Assembly: GCF_009832865.1 (NCBI RefSeq)
Contig: NZ_CP047130.1
Location: forward strand, 248,001-312,000
Direction of reading: 5' to 3'
DNA length: 64,000 nucleotides
Source: Colwellia sp. 20A7
GTDB taxonomy: Bacteria > Pseudomonadota > Gammaproteobacteria > Enterobacterales > Alteromonadaceae
A model generated the notes under the pieces. The model did not search any database. It was not told where the DNA came from and saw only the letters and a list, made by a program, of their open reading frames with translations. Of this stretch, positions 1-10,135 are shown piece by piece. The number at the start of each line of letters is the position of its first letter. Within the stretch, counting starts at the first letter, position 1. A program made the translations under genes and the position numbers.

Positions 1-11
1 TCATTATTTGG

Positions 12-1367
12 TTACTTAAAAACCTTATCCGCCCAACGGGCTAATCCTGACGTTACACTGCCAAAATGGTCACCGACAATAATAGGAATATTGGGCATTT
101 GTTCTTGGATAAATTGACTTAATACAGGTGATTTTGCTGTGCCACCGGTCACAAAAATGACTTCAGGTTGACACTGTGCTTGGTCAACGGCTGACTTCAT
201 TAACTCACCAATACTTTCTAATGTGCGATTATTTGCTAAGCGTAAAGTTTCTTTAGTGACTTCAGCATTGAGTCCATCAGTAATATCGTTTAAATTAATC
301 GTTTGTGTATCTTGCTCAGACAAGGCAATTTTAGCTTGCTCAGCCGCATTAACTAACTGATAACTTAGCTTATGATCGTGCACTGTAATTAAGCGTTCAA
401 CGATGGCAGTTTCTTTTGCATCACGAGACAACTGAACTAATTCACGTCGGTTTTGCGCACTATAAAAAGCGGTTTGTTCGTTAATATTATTAATGGCTAA
501 GGCTTGGTAAAAACTACTCGTTGGCATAGGCTTGCCTGTTTTTAATAAGCTATTCATGCCCAAGCTCGGCATAATACCTTGCAGTGCTAATTGAATGTCA
601 AAGTCATTACCGGCCACACGTACACCACTATGAGCAAGTAAGTGCTTGGTACGGTCATCATTATTACTTAGTTCTGGTCCCATTAATAACATCGAGCAAT
701 CACTAGTTCCGCCACCAATATCTACCACTAATACGCGTGTTTCTTTGGTTAAACTCGCTTCAAATTCAAAGCCTGCAGCAACAGGTTCAAATTGAAATTC
801 GACCTCTTTGAAGCCAATACGTTTAGCCGCATTTGTGAGCACATTAATTGCTTGTCTATTGCTTTCTTCACCATGTAAACCTTGGAAGTTAATAGGGCGA
901 CCAATGACAGTTTTTGTTATTTCACGACCCAGCGTTGCTTCCGTTAGGCTCTTAACATTACTCATCATAGCCGCGACAATATCTTCAAATAACTGTATTT
1001 GTAATGGTGCAAGACCACTGGCACCAAGGAAAGATTTTGGTGACTTTATGTAATAACCTTCTTCGGGATCTTCTAAATATTTTTCAAGTGCCGATTTACC
1101 AAAAACTAAATCTGTGTCTATGCCATCAAAAGCTAACTCTCGAAGTGCTCTTTGGCTTTTCTGTAGCTGAACTTGACGCTCTTTTTGAAAGTTACTTTGT
1201 TGCTCACCTTTTAATTGCTGATTTAACCAATGAGTGATGATGTCACGATCGGGAGCGTATAAATTGGATGCTATTGTATTCTTATTTAGTAGAGGAACTA
1301 TTTGGGGTTGACCATTATCCATAACAGCAACACTACAATTAGATGTGCCGTAATCAAAACCTATCAT
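12..1367 (-). CDS. yegD: Hsp70-family chaperone-like ATPase YegD
   Basis: Actin/Hsp70-fold ATPase without the usual substrate-binding domain. At 451 aa it matches the YegD branch rather than DnaK (about 640 aa). Seen: the N-terminal phosphate-1 loop DYGTSNCS (residues 5-12), the linking motif EPVAAG (194-199), the phosphate-2 loop DIGGGTSD (216-223) and the adenosine motif VTGGTAKSP (406-414), in the order expected for the family. There is no signal peptide, so it should be cytoplasmic. The substrate of YegD proteins is not established. The gene stands alone: the window starts just after its stop, and the divergent small gene at 1498 has its own upstream region. Identity as a YegD-type protein is well supported; function as a chaperone is inferred from fold only. 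Confidence 0.9.
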   Translation of the reverse strand: MIGFDYGTSNCSVAVMDNGQPQIVPLLNKNTIASNLYAPDRDIITHWLNQQLKGEQQSNFQKERQVQLQKSQRALRELAFDGIDTDLVFGKSALEKYLEDPEEGYYIKSPKSFLGASGLAPLQIQLFEDIVAAMMSNVKSLTEATLGREITKTVIGRPINFQGLHGEESNRQAINVLTNAAKRIGFKEVEFQFEPVAAGFEFEASLTKETRVLVVDIGGGTSDCSMLLMGPELSNNDDRTKHLLAHSGVRVAGNDFDIQLALQGIMPSLGMNSLLKTGKPMPTSSFYQALAINNINEQTAFYSAQNRRELVQLSRDAKETAIVERLITVHDHKLSYQLVNAAEQAKIALSEQDTQTINLNDITDGLNAEVTKETLRLANNRTLESIGELMKSAVDQAQCQPEVIFVTGGTAKSPVLSQFIQEQMPNIPIIVGDHFGSVTSGLARWADKVFK

Positions 1368-1497
1368 TTACTACCTACTTAATCTCTACCAAAAACGGCC
1401 GCATAGCATACTGAGTTAATGTCTTAGGTACAAGTGCTGTATTAAGTTAAAATAGGTGTGTTAAAAAATAATATTTAAAATATAGGTAGTGATTAAT

Positions 1498-1890
1498 ATG
1501 AAGTTAAATAAAACGAGTCAAAAAATTGATAATAATATTTGTAAAGCGTTAACGATTGCCTGTGAGTCTTCTTTGCATGAAGTACCAGGATTTGCATGGC
1601 TGACTCATAGAGCTAATTACACTAATTTTCCTGCTAGTTTGGTGATTACCTGTGTTTTTGAATTAGAGTCTGAAATTGAAGTAATGAAAGAGCAACAGCA
1701 AGATGAATTATTGCGTAATGCAATTTTAAAGCAGTTAGTGAAGGTTGGTGTTGTTTTGAAAAATATTAAACAACAAGTACACTTTGATAGCGAAGAGGCT
1801 TGCTTAAAATATCATCAAGGTGAATGGCCAAATAGATTAGCATTACCTAAAACGAAACAAAAACCTAATGCAGCCAGAAGGCCACATTAG
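1498..1890 (+). CDS. Conserved-type small protein of unknown function
   Basis: A 130-aa soluble protein that I do not recognise. It has no signal peptide or membrane segment. The middle is rich in Glu and Gln around residues 55-75, followed by a Lys/Val-rich stretch and a basic C-terminal tail ending RRPH. I chose ATG 1498 because an AGG at 1484-1486 lies 11 bases upstream; a GTG at 1489 in the same frame would sit only two bases from it. The gene is divergent from yegD and convergent with proA, so it is probably a single-gene unit. Codon use looks like that of its neighbours. Confidence 0.6.
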   Translation: MKLNKTSQKIDNNICKALTIACESSLHEVPGFAWLTHRANYTNFPASLVITCVFELESEIEVMKEQQQDELLRNAILKQLVKVGVVLKNIKQQVHFDSEEACLKYHQGEWPNRLALPKTKQKPNAARRPH

Positions 1891-1920
1891 GTAATTTTAA
1901 TGAATCAATAAAGAGATTAA

Positions 1921-3177
1921 TTAGTCTCTAACTTGTCCATCACCATAAACAACAAACTTTTCTGTCGTTAATGATTCAAGCCCCATTGGGCCGTATGCAT
2001 GAAGTTTACTGGTCGATATACCAATTTCTGAGCCAAGGCCTAATTGGTTACCATCAGAAAATCTAGACGAAGCATTTATCATTACCACAGAAGAGTTTAT
2101 CTGACGAATAAATCGTTGAGAACGCGAAGTATCTTGCGTTACAATGACTTCAGTATGATCAGAAGTAAACTCATTGATATGAGCCACAGCATCATCATAG
2201 CTAGCAACTACTTTTACAGCAATTTCTTGCGCTAAATACTCTGCGTGATAATCATCATTAGTTGCTTGTTCTGCATTATCAAAATAACTAAGACTATTTT
2301 CACAAGCGTGAATTTTTACATTGGCAGCATCGGCTAATGCTTTAGCTGCTAATGGTAAAAATTGCTCTGCAATATCACTATGTACTAAAACAGTTTCTAG
2401 TGAATTACAGGCACTTGGTCTTTGTGTTTTACCATTAACTAAAATGTTTACTGCTTTAGTTAAGTCGGCATATTTATCAATAAATAAATGACAAACGCCT
2501 TTAAAATGCTGAATCACTGGAATACGGCTGTTTTCAGTAACATAACGAATCAAACCTTCGCCACCACGAGGAATAACTAAATCAATGGTTTCACTTTGTT
2601 TTAATAATTCTTCAATAACGCTGCGACTCGTATCAGGAATTACGCTAACAATGTTTTTATCAACACCGTGATCGGTTAATACTTTATGTAAACAATTCGC
2701 TAATGCCAAATTAGAATGAATAGCTTCTGAGCCACCACGAAGAATAACGCCGTTACCTGACTTAATACAAAGCGCCGCTGCTTCAGCTGTTACATTTGGA
2801 CGTGCTTCATAAATCATTGCAATAACGCCTAAAGGGATACGCATTTTACCTACTTGCATACCATTTGGACGTAGCGCTAAGTTAGCAATGTCGCCAACTG
2901 GATCTGTTAAGGCGACTATTTCGCGAATAGCACTGCTGATATCTTTAATACCTTGGTCAGTTAGTAGTAGTCTATCAAGCATTGCATCAGCTAAGCCTTT
3001 TTCTCGACCTGCCTCAATGTCTTTACTATTTTCGCTAATTATTTCAGCGCTATTGGCTTCAATAGCATCGGCTATTGCGTTTAATAATGCATTCTTTTCA
3101 AGTGTTGTTAGCTGTGCAGCTACTCTGCTAGCAGCTTTAGCGTTAGCCGCCATTGTTGCCATATTAAATTGGTGCAT
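1921..3177 (-). CDS. proA: Gamma-glutamyl phosphate reductase (ProA)
   Basis: Second enzyme of proline synthesis: NADPH-dependent reduction of gamma-glutamyl phosphate to glutamate semialdehyde in the cytoplasm. An aldehyde-dehydrogenase-fold protein; the segment TQRPSACNSLETVL contains the catalytic Cys, and GLGSEIGISTSKLHAYGP near the C-terminus is typical of ProA. Starting at ATG 3177 gives 418 aa, the normal ProA length. That ATG has GGAA nine bases upstream, whereas the longer frame begins with a GTG at 3201 and no good site. With this start the gene overlaps the proB stop by 14 bases, indicating translational coupling in a proBA operon. Confidence 0.95.
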   Translation of the reverse strand: MHQFNMATMAANAKAASRVAAQLTTLEKNALLNAIADAIEANSAEIISENSKDIEAGREKGLADAMLDRLLLTDQGIKDISSAIREIVALTDPVGDIANLALRPNGMQVGKMRIPLGVIAMIYEARPNVTAEAAALCIKSGNGVILRGGSEAIHSNLALANCLHKVLTDHGVDKNIVSVIPDTSRSVIEELLKQSETIDLVIPRGGEGLIRYVTENSRIPVIQHFKGVCHLFIDKYADLTKAVNILVNGKTQRPSACNSLETVLVHSDIAEQFLPLAAKALADAANVKIHACENSLSYFDNAEQATNDDYHAEYLAQEIAVKVVASYDDAVAHINEFTSDHTEVIVTQDTSRSQRFIRQINSSVVMINASSRFSDGNQLGLGSEIGISTSKLHAYGPMGLESLTTEKFVVYGDGQVRD

Positions 3178-4342
3178 TTGATTTGTTTCCTTGTTCTTCA
3201 CTGTTTTTAGGGGCTACTTTAGCAGGCTTAACTTCAACATTTTGTTCAAGTACAACCATGTCATCGCGATGTATAACTACATCACCTTCTTCGTGCCCTA
3301 AAATAAGTTTAATTTCATCACTGTGTTTACCTTTGATACGTTTTAACTCTTTATTGCTATATTGCGTAATGCCTTTGGCAATAATGGTTTTAGTTTGTTG
3401 ATCAACTATATCAACACAATCACCAACATCGAAGGTTCTCGCGACGGATTTTATGCCAATAGGTAATAATGAAGCACCTTTATTGAGTAGTGCGTTAACA
3501 GCGCCTTTATCGAGTGTGATTCGACCTTGGCTTTTTACTGTATGTTTAAGCCAATGTTTTTTGGCTCTAATGGTGTTTTTATCAGCAGAGAAGCGTGTGC
3601 CCGGATTGATCTGTCTGATTAATGAGCTGAACACTTCACTTTTGGTACCATTAAGAATATAGGTATTAATACCATGTTCAGTCGCTTTTTCAGCGGCTTC
3701 TATTTTTGTTTTCATTCCACCTGTAGATAAATGGTTACGGCTAATGCCAGCCATTGCATATATCTCATCGGTAATTTCATCGATGATAGGAATAAGTACT
3801 GCGTCATCGTGGACATTAGGATCTTTAGTGAAAACGCCGTCTATGTCACTTAAAATAAATAAGCTATCAGCTTCACAAACTTGTGCCACTAAGGCCGAAA
3901 GGTTGTCGTTATCACCAACTTTTAGATCTTCTGTTGTTACTGTATCGTTTTCATTAACGATAGGGATAATGCCGTTTTCTAATTGAATTTGAATGGTATC
4001 TCTAATGGAAATATACCGTTCACGATCTTCTAGATCATCTTGCGTGATTAATATTTGGCTGCAAGGAATATCAAAAAAACGTTGCCAGTTCGCCATCATT
4101 TTCATTTGGCCAACACTCGACATGGCTTTTTTAACTGATGGAGATAGTTCAGGACTGCCGTGACGAATAACTGTTCTACCAGCGGCAACACCACCAGAAG
4201 ATACGAGAATCACTTCTTTGCCTTGTTGATGGCATTTAGTGATGAATTGAGCAATGGCTAGAATATATTGCCCACTGCAACCTGTTTTTGATGGTGCTAC
4301 TAAGGCGCTACCGACTTTAATTACAGCACGATTAAAATTCAT
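3164..4342 (-). CDS. proB: Glutamate 5-kinase (ProB)
   Basis: First enzyme of proline synthesis: ATP-dependent phosphorylation of glutamate. The N-terminal amino-acid-kinase domain is visible (KVGSALVAP near the start, VSSGGVAAGR, IVNENDTVTTEDLKVGDND for substrate binding, LSDIDGVFT), followed by a C-terminal PUA domain (TLDKGAVNALLNKGASLLPIG onward). At 392 aa it is about 20-25 residues longer than usual ProB; the extra part is a Lys/Asn/Glu-rich tail whose coding sequence overlaps proA. The start ATG has a perfect AGGAGG four bases upstream, the strongest ribosome binding site in this part of the window. Feedback inhibition by proline is known for the family and assumed here. Confidence 0.95.
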   Translation of the reverse strand: MNFNRAVIKVGSALVAPSKTGCSGQYILAIAQFITKCHQQGKEVILVSSGGVAAGRTVIRHGSPELSPSVKKAMSSVGQMKMMANWQRFFDIPCSQILITQDDLEDRERYISIRDTIQIQLENGIIPIVNENDTVTTEDLKVGDNDNLSALVAQVCEADSLFILSDIDGVFTKDPNVHDDAVLIPIIDEITDEIYAMAGISRNHLSTGGMKTKIEAAEKATEHGINTYILNGTKSEVFSSLIRQINPGTRFSADKNTIRAKKHWLKHTVKSQGRITLDKGAVNALLNKGASLLPIGIKSVARTFDVGDCVDIVDQQTKTIIAKGITQYSNKELKRIKGKHSDEIKLILGHEEGDVVIHRDDMVVLEQNVEVKPAKVAPKNSEEQGNKSNAPI

Positions 4343-4564
4343 TTTTCCTCCTTTTATGATTTTACTATTTACAGTATGATGAAAACGAGGTAGTCATTCA
4401 ACTTATATAGTAAAAAAGGCACTATAATGTTAGACGTTATTGTGATCCTAAATACTAATAAAGCATATCTTCTTGCTATATCGTAATTAAGAATACAATT
4501 TACGGGCAAATCATGATTAAATATAGTTAATTTTTCTTTGGTTAACTGTTTATAATTTTTTAAC

Positions 4565-5482
4565 ATGCTAAATATATTACCTGCGCCATTTATTGGTCTA
4601 CTTTCTTTTATTTTTTATGCCCTTAACACTATTTTTTGGGTTATTCCTATTGTTGTTTTTTCACTATTTAAAGCCTTAATACCGTTAAGTTTTTCTCAAA
4701 AGATTTTTAGTTATTTATTAGATTTAATGGCGAGTAATTGGGTTGCTGTTAATACGCTTAACCAAAAGCTATTTACCAGAATGAAACTTCACGTAACTGG
4801 TTTAGAAGAATTAAATACTAAAGACTGGTACTTAGTATTGGCTAACCATCAGAGTTGGGTCGATATTATTGTGCTGCAGCGAATACTGCACGGTGAAATA
4901 CCTTTTTTGAAGTTCTTTTTAAAGAGAGAGCTGCTTTATGTACCTATTTTAGGATTAGCATGGTGGGCGTTAGATTTTCCTTTTATGAAGCGCTATAGCC
5001 AGTCATTTTTGAAAAAAAATCCTCACTTACGAGGTAAAGATTTAGATACTACGCGTAAGGCTTGTGAAAAATTTAAGCATAAACCAGTAAGCGTAATGAG
5101 TTTTATTGAAGGAACTCGTTTTACTCAAGTTAAACATGATAAACAAAATTCACCTTTTAATCATTTACTTAAACCTAAAGCGGGTGGCGTTGCTTTTGTG
5201 CTTGATGCTATGGGCGAGTATTTAACAACAATTGTTGATGTGACTATTTATTACCCAGAAGGTATTCCTAGTTTTTGGGATTTGCTTTGTGGTCGAGTTC
5301 ATAATGTTCATGTTGAAATTCATACACGTAAAATTGACAGCGAACTGAGTGGTGATTACATGAACGATAGAGCGCATAAAATTGCTTTTCAAAAATGGTT
5401 AACACAGTTTTGGTATGAGAAAGATGATAGACTTGAAAAAATGAAAGAAAACTCAACAAAGCATTTAAATTACAAAGGGTAA
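4565..5482 (+). CDS. yihG: YihG-type 1-acyl-glycerol-phosphate acyltransferase family protein
   Basis: Membrane-associated acyltransferase of the PlsC/LCLAT superfamily, expected to acylate a lysophospholipid such as lysophosphatidic acid. Seen: a hydrophobic N-terminal anchor (about residues 5-40), the catalytic H-x4-D motif in NHQSWVD (residues 94-100), and the acceptor-binding motif EGTR (182-185). Length (305 aa) and overall pattern fit E. coli YihG. No clear Shine-Dalgarno precedes ATG 4565. The stop is three bases before the next ATG, so it forms a two-gene unit with the MscS-type channel, which suggests a membrane or envelope role for the pair. Exact substrate cannot be read from sequence. 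Confidence 0.85.
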   Translation: MLNILPAPFIGLLSFIFYALNTIFWVIPIVVFSLFKALIPLSFSQKIFSYLLDLMASNWVAVNTLNQKLFTRMKLHVTGLEELNTKDWYLVLANHQSWVDIIVLQRILHGEIPFLKFFLKRELLYVPILGLAWWALDFPFMKRYSQSFLKKNPHLRGKDLDTTRKACEKFKHKPVSVMSFIEGTRFTQVKHDKQNSPFNHLLKPKAGGVAFVLDAMGEYLTTIVDVTIYYPEGIPSFWDLLCGRVHNVHVEIHTRKIDSELSGDYMNDRAHKIAFQKWLTQFWYEKDDRLEKMKENSTKHLNYKG

Positions 5483-5485
5483 AGT

Positions 5486-6742
5486 ATGAATGAGTTGCTT
5501 GAAAATTGGTTATTAGATCAGGGTATTGCAAACCAATATATTGATATGAGTGTGACGGTTGTCGCTTTATTGATGATTATTTCAGTCGCTTTTTTTTCTT
5601 ATTACATCGTTAAGTATCAAGTGCTGAATGTTGTCCATAAGTTGATTGTTAAAACAAATAACACTTGGGATGATGCATTGATTGATAATCATGTATTAAC
5701 ACGATTTACGTTATTAATACCCTTTATTATCATTTTATTTTTAACTCCGATTTTTTTCCCTAGTGACTTTTTAATCGCTAACTTATTGATAATTTTTTCA
5801 AAAATATTTTTAACGTTTCAAATAGCGCGAAGTATAAGTGCTGTGCTCAATATGAGTAAAATTTTATACGGTGAAACGGCTAAACAAAAATATTTACCCC
5901 TAAATGCCATTGTGCAAGTTTTTAAGTTAGCGGTGTATTTAGTTTCAATTATTATTATTATTGCTTTAATTTTAGATCGTTCACCTGTCTATTTACTTAG
6001 CGGGTTAGGGGCGTTAACGGCGGTATTGATATTAGTTTTTCAAGATACAATCAAAGGGTTAGTGGCGAGTATTCAAATTTCAGCGAACAGAATGGTAGTC
6101 GCAGGCGATTGGATTGAATTACCTAAATATGGTGCTGATGGTGATGTGATTGAAATTGGTTTGAATACAGTCAAAGTGCAAAATTTTGATAAAACGATTA
6201 CGACAGTACCAACTTATGCTTTGATAAGTGATTCGTTTAAAAACTGGCGTAACATGTACCATACAGGTGCTAGACGTATTAAACGTACATTAATTATAGA
6301 TATTAGCAGTATTGATTTTTATTCGTTAGAGAAAATAGATTTTTTAGCTAGCACTAGCTTATTAAAAACTTATTTAACCGATAAAAAGCAAAGCCTTGAA
6401 GATGAAAATAAAGCGTTGGATCAAGATGGTCGTTTAAATGACATTGATAGCCGACAATTAACTAATATCGGTACGTTTCGCGCTTATATTGAAATGTATT
6501 TACATCAAAATACAAATATTCGTAATGACTTAACTTGTATGGTTAGGCAGTTACCAGCGACTGAAAGTGGCTTACCTTTAGAGCTATATTGCTTTGCCAA
6601 CTCAACTGATTGGAAAGTTTATGAAGGTATTCAAGCGGATGTGTTCGATCATTTATTCGCAATTGCCCCACATTTTGATTTACGTATATTTCAAAACCCT
6701 ACAGGCCATGATTGGAAAAATGCATTAAATAATAACACCTAA
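5486..6742 (+). CDS. ybdG: MscS-family mechanosensitive channel, YbdG-like
   Basis: Inner-membrane protein of 418 aa. Several hydrophobic segments occupy the first half (about residues 20-45, 75-95, 100-120, 150-170, 175-195). They are followed by the MscS core: a pore-lining helix rich in Gly/Ala and Leu (LSGLGALTAVLILVFQDTIKG), then the beta domain containing VVAGDWIELPKYGADGDVIEIG and the motif TTVPTYALI. The long C-terminal domain and the insertion after the beta domain resemble YbdG rather than small MscS. AAGGG lies upstream of the start, and the gene is coupled to the preceding acyltransferase. YbdG proteins act as low-conductance channels under osmotic shock; this role is inferred. 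Confidence 0.85.
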   Translation: MNELLENWLLDQGIANQYIDMSVTVVALLMIISVAFFSYYIVKYQVLNVVHKLIVKTNNTWDDALIDNHVLTRFTLLIPFIIILFLTPIFFPSDFLIANLLIIFSKIFLTFQIARSISAVLNMSKILYGETAKQKYLPLNAIVQVFKLAVYLVSIIIIIALILDRSPVYLLSGLGALTAVLILVFQDTIKGLVASIQISANRMVVAGDWIELPKYGADGDVIEIGLNTVKVQNFDKTITTVPTYALISDSFKNWRNMYHTGARRIKRTLIIDISSIDFYSLEKIDFLASTSLLKTYLTDKKQSLEDENKALDQDGRLNDIDSRQLTNIGTFRAYIEMYLHQNTNIRNDLTCMVRQLPATESGLPLELYCFANSTDWKVYEGIQADVFDHLFAIAPHFDLRIFQNPTGHDWKNALNNNT

Positions 6743-6802
6743 CAAGAACGTTATTTTTACCGCGAGCCTTTCTTAATCACGTGGTTAATGCGGCATAATA
6801 AG

Positions 6803-6833
6803 AAAAGGCGGAATAGTGTTACCTATATCCGCC
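6803..6833 (-). terminator. Rho-independent terminator of ahpC copy 1
   Basis: On the minus strand a GC-rich stem GGCGGA...TCCGCC, with one bulged base and a TAG/CTA extension, is followed by TTTTCTTATT. It lies 32 bases past the ahpC stop. A very similar GGCGGAA/TTCCGCC terminator follows the second ahpC copy, so the duplicated segment originally included its terminator. Confidence 0.75.
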
Positions 6834-6864
6834 AATCGCCTTTAGATTTTTTAGTCAATTTAGT

Positions 6865-7428
6865 TTAGATTTTACCTACTAAATCTAGGCTTGGTGTTAA
6901 GGTTGCTTCGCCTTGCTCCCATGCTGCAGGACATACTTCGCCATCGTTTTCACGGACATATTGTGCTGCTTTAACATTACGTACCATGTCTTTAGCACTA
7001 CGACCAATACCACCCGCATGAATGTGTGCTACTTGAATGATGCCATCAGGGTCAGCTAAAAAAGTACCACGATGTGCCATATGGTCTTCTTCAATCATTA
7101 CGTCAAAACCACGAGTAATGTTACCTGTTTGGTCGCCTAGCATTGGGAATTGAATTTTGCCAATTGCGTCAGACGAGTCGTGCCACGCTTTATGAGAGAA
7201 ATGTGTGTCAGTTGATACAGCGTATACTTCAACACCTAATTTTTGTAACTCTTCATATTGGTTTGCCATGTCTTCTAATTCAGTAGGACATACAAAAGTA
7301 AAGTCTGCTGGGTAAAACAAGAAGATAGACCATTTACCTTTAACGCTGTCAGTTGTTACTTCAACAAACTCGCCGTTGTGAAATGCTTGTGCTGTAAATT
7401 CTGGGATTGCTTTGCCTATTTGAGCCAT
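6865..7428 (-). CDS. ahpC: Alkyl hydroperoxide reductase subunit C, copy 1 (peroxiredoxin)
   Basis: Typical 2-Cys peroxiredoxin of 187 aa that reduces H2O2, organic peroxides and peroxynitrite; AhpF is its reductant. Peroxidatic Cys47 is in DFTFVCPTE and resolving Cys166 in EVCPAAW. Length equals E. coli AhpC. The protein is identical, residue for residue, to the second copy at 12100-12663; the two genes differ by only five synonymous bases, all in the 3' third (ATC/ATT at Ile187, plus Gly, Asp and two Ala/Gly-region codons). The upstream 120 bases are also nearly identical. GAGGAA lies just before the ATG. Cytoplasmic; likely OxyR-activated through the dyad at 7588-7608. Confidence 0.97.
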   Translation of the reverse strand: MAQIGKAIPEFTAQAFHNGEFVEVTTDSVKGKWSIFLFYPADFTFVCPTELEDMANQYEELQKLGVEVYAVSTDTHFSHKAWHDSSDAIGKIQFPMLGDQTGNITRGFDVMIEEDHMAHRGTFLADPDGIIQVAHIHAGGIGRSAKDMVRNVKAAQYVRENDGEVCPAAWEQGEATLTPSLDLVGKI

Positions 7429-7587
7429 GATGTATTCCTCTTTATATATTTAAATGTTTATTTAATTGTCGTATTAATTATTTAATAAAACGTTAATGAA
7501 AGTTTTGCTTCTGAAAGCTTGCTTGCTTTCGATGTATGTATAGTAGAGCTAATTTAATAATTGGTAAATTTGATTAAATTGATTTCT

Positions 7588-7608
7588 ATATTCTAAATAA
7601 CAGAACGT
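7588..7608. promoter_or_regulatory. Candidate OxyR operator upstream of ahpC copy 1
   Basis: Imperfect dyad ATATTCTA-N5-CAGAACGT about 160 bases upstream of ahpC copy 1. It aligns exactly with a perfect dyad ACATTCTA-N5-TAGAATGT upstream of ahpC copy 2 and katA (12827-12847). The half site ACGTTCTG recurs upstream of katG at 10227-10234. A shared element in front of peroxide genes beside an oxyR gene suggests an OxyR site; binding is inferred. Confidence 0.45.
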
Positions 7609-7714
7609 TAGTTACTTGCATTCTTTATTGGGATCTTAATTATAGCGAAGTGCTTTGAGTAATCGATGTCTTGAGCGCTTACTTCATCGTGTTATTTTGC
7701 CGAAGCTTATTGTT

Positions 7715-7742
7715 AGATAATAGATAATAGATAATAGATAAT
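7715..7742. repeat. Heptamer tandem repeat (AGATAAT)x4
   Basis: Four perfect head-to-tail copies of the 7-base unit AGATAAT followed by a partial copy, in the gap between ahpC copy 1 and katG. The rest of the 484-base gap (7429-7912) holds the ahpC promoter region, the operator-like dyad and the katG terminator; no other gene was seen there. Confidence 0.9.
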
Positions 7743-7800
7743 AGTTAAGGTTAGGCATCAATGTGAGGCCTGTAAATATATGTCAGAGTGGGACAGTAAA

Positions 7801-7847
7801 AACAAAAAAAGGCTAACACTGAGTATTTTCTACTGAGTATTAGCCTT
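7801..7847 (-). terminator. Rho-independent terminator of katG
   Basis: Read on the minus strand, a 17-base stem beginning AAGGCTAATACTCAGTA pairs with its complement (two mismatches) around a 5-base loop and runs straight into TTTTTTTGTTTTT. It lies 66 bases past the katG stop. Confidence 0.85.
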
Positions 7848-7912
7848 GGTAAGTGAATTTAAATATTACTGATTTTCAAACTATTTTAGTGAAGCGCAGT
7901 AAGGTAGTTCAA

Positions 7913-10135
7913 TTACTTTAAATCGAAGCGATCTAATTGCATTACTTTCGTCCAAGCGTTGATAAAGTCATTAACAAACTTAGTATCAGCATCATCAGAA
8001 GCATACACTTCAGCAATGGCTCGTAATTCAGAGCTAGAGCCGAAAATTAAATCGACAGGTGTTGCTTGCCATTTAAATGTACCGGTAGCACGATCATTAC
8101 CGATATAAATGCCGTTATTTTTTTCGTCTTTACTCCAAACCGTTGACATATCTAATAAGTTAACGAAAAAGTCATTACTTAATACGCCTGGTTTGTCAGT
8201 AAAAACACCTAAGCTAGAGCCGTCGTAGTTGGCATTTAATGTACGTAAGCCACCAACAAGCACTGTCATTTCAGGTACATTTAAATCAAGCATATTGGCT
8301 CTATCAACAAGCATTTCTGCAGGAGACATGTAGCTATCTTCATTGTAGTAGTTACGGAAGCCATCAGCATTAGGTTTTAAATAATTAAAAGACTGAATAT
8401 CTGTTTGTGCTTGTGTTGCATCGGCACGACCAGGTACGAAAGGTACTTCAACCTTATATCCACCTTTGCTAGCTGAGTTTTCGATTGCCGCAGCACCACC
8501 TAATACAATTAAATCGGCTAGAGATACTTGTTTTGTCGATGATTTCTTATTATATTTAGTTTGAATCGCTTCAATTTTATTTAAGGCTTTCTGTAACGTT
8601 TTAGGATTATTTACTGGCCAATTGACTTGAGGCTCAAGCTTAATTCGTGCGCCGTTTGCTCCACCACGCATATCAGTTACACGATGGCTAGAAGCAGAAG
8701 CCCATGCTGTTCTAATTAACTCTTCATTACTTAAACCTGAATTAAGTAATTGCACTTTTAGCATTTTTATATCACTACTTGTGATTAACTGATAATCAAT
8801 TGCAGGGATAGGATCTTGCCATGTAAGTACTTCAGTTGGCACTTCATCACCTAAATATCTTGCTCTTGGCCCCATATCGCGATGAGTTAATTTAAACCAA
8901 GCTCTACCAAATGCTTTTTCAAAGTCAACTGGGTTAGCTCTAAAGCGTTCAACAATTTTACGGAATTCTGGATCTTCTTTTAAGGCAAGATCGGTAGTAA
9001 ACATAATAGGTGCGTGACGTTTATTAGGAATATGTGCATCAGGTACTAAATTCGCAGCGGCTTTATTATCAGGTATCCATTGCGTGGCACCTGTAGGGCT
9101 TTTAGTTTGCACCCAATTAAAGTTCATCAGGTTATCTAGATAGTTTGTTGACCACTGTGTTGGTGTAACAGTCCAAGCGCCTTCCAAACCACTGCCACTA
9201 GCATCTGCGCCTACACCTGTACCACATTTGTTTTTCCAACCTAAGCCTTGCTCTTCAATTGGAGCAGTAGCAGGCTCAGCACCAATACAATCTTTTGGTT
9301 TTTTCGCGCCATGTGCTTTACCAAATGTATGACCACCAGCACTTAGTGCAACAATTTCTTCATCATTCATTGCCATACGGCCGAACGACAAACGTAGATC
9401 GTCAGCAGCTAGCAGCGGGTCAGGTTTACCGTGAGGACCTTCAGGGTTTACATAAATTAATCCCATTTCTACCGCGGCTAATGGTCCTTTTAATTGACCT
9501 TTTCCATCTCTTCGTTCGTCAGTAAGCATCGTTTTTTCAGGACCCCAATATACTAGGTCTGGTTCCCAATCGTCAGTACGTCCACCAGCATAACCAAAAG
9601 GTTTAAAGCCCATAGATTCAAGCGAAACATTACCTGCAAGCACCATTAAATCTGCCCATGATATTTGACGACCGTATTGTTGTTTTACCGGCCATAATAA
9701 TCTACGGGCCTTGTCTAAATTAACATTGTCAGGCCAGCTATTTAACGGATCGAAACGTTGTTGACCACCAGATGCACCACCACGACCATCATGTACGCGA
9801 TAAACCCCAGCGCTATGCCAAGCCATGCGAATCATCAGAGGTCCATAATGTCCCCAATCGGCAGGCCACCATGCTTTTGAATCAGTGAGTGTTTTTTGAA
9901 TATCTTTTTTAAGTTGTTTTATATCTAGTTTTGCAAACTCTTCAGCATAATTATACTGCTCACCATAAGGGTTTGACTCTGCACCGTGCTGGCGAAGTGA
10001 GTTTAGGTTTAGTTGCTCTGGCCACCAAAATTGGTTTGTTTTTGCTTCACCATTTGCAAATGCTGTTGATGATAGTGTGATAGTTGATAGTGCTACTGAA
10101 ATTGCAGCGGCTATCGATAATGTTGCCTTTAACAT
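7913..10135 (-). CDS. katG: Catalase-peroxidase KatG with signal peptide (periplasmic type)
   Basis: Bifunctional haem catalase-peroxidase, 740 aa. Both halves typical of KatG are present. The N-terminal active half has the distal triad in RMAWHSAG (Arg103, Trp106, His107), the Tyr-containing loop [12 protein letters not shown] of the Met-Tyr-Trp adduct and the proximal histidine motif [11 protein letters not shown] degenerate C-terminal half follows ([11 protein letters not shown]). Unlike the usual cytoplasmic KatG it begins with a Lys followed by a hydrophobic stretch ending STAFA at residue 27, a convincing Sec signal peptide, so the enzyme should work in the periplasm like plasmid-borne KatP. 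It lies between two ahpC copies with its own terminator. Confidence 0.95.
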   Translation of the reverse strand: MLKATLSIAAAISVALSTITLSSTAFANGEAKTNQFWWPEQLNLNSLRQHGAESNPYGEQYNYAEEFAKLDIKQLKKDIQKTLTDSKAWWPADWGHYGPLMIRMAWHSAGVYRVHDGRGGASGGQQRFDPLNSWPDNVNLDKARRLLWPVKQQYGRQISWADLMVLAGNVSLESMGFKPFGYAGGRTDDWEPDLVYWGPEKTMLTDERRDGKGQLKGPLAAVEMGLIYVNPEGPHGKPDPLLAADDLRLSFGRMAMNDEEIVALSAGGHTFGKAHGAKKPKDCIGAEPATAPIEEQGLGWKNKCGTGVGADASGSGLEGAWTVTPTQWSTNYLDNLMNFNWVQTKSPTGATQWIPDNKAAANLVPDAHIPNKRHAPIMFTTDLALKEDPEFRKIVERFRANPVDFEKAFGRAWFKLTHRDMGPRARYLGDEVPTEVLTWQDPIPAIDYQLITSSDIKMLKVQLLNSGLSNEELIRTAWASASSHRVTDMRGGANGARIKLEPQVNWPVNNPKTLQKALNKIEAIQTKYNKKSSTKQVSLADLIVLGGAAAIENSASKGGYKVEVPFVPGRADATQAQTDIQSFNYLKPNADGFRNYYNEDSYMSPAEMLVDRANMLDLNVPEMTVLVGGLRTLNANYDGSSLGVFTDKPGVLSNDFFVNLLDMSTVWSKDEKNNGIYIGNDRATGTFKWQATPVDLIFGSSSELRAIAEVYASDDADTKFVNDFINAWTKVMQLDRFDLK

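Noticed and set aside
808..1237. Two plus-strand frames opposite yegD
   Set aside because: Antisense shadows of a well supported Hsp70-family gene; no motif or start signal.
4369..4566. 65-codon frame on the minus strand between proB and yihG
   Set aside because: No ribosome site, low-complexity hydrophobic and AT-driven; overlaps the upstream region of yihG.
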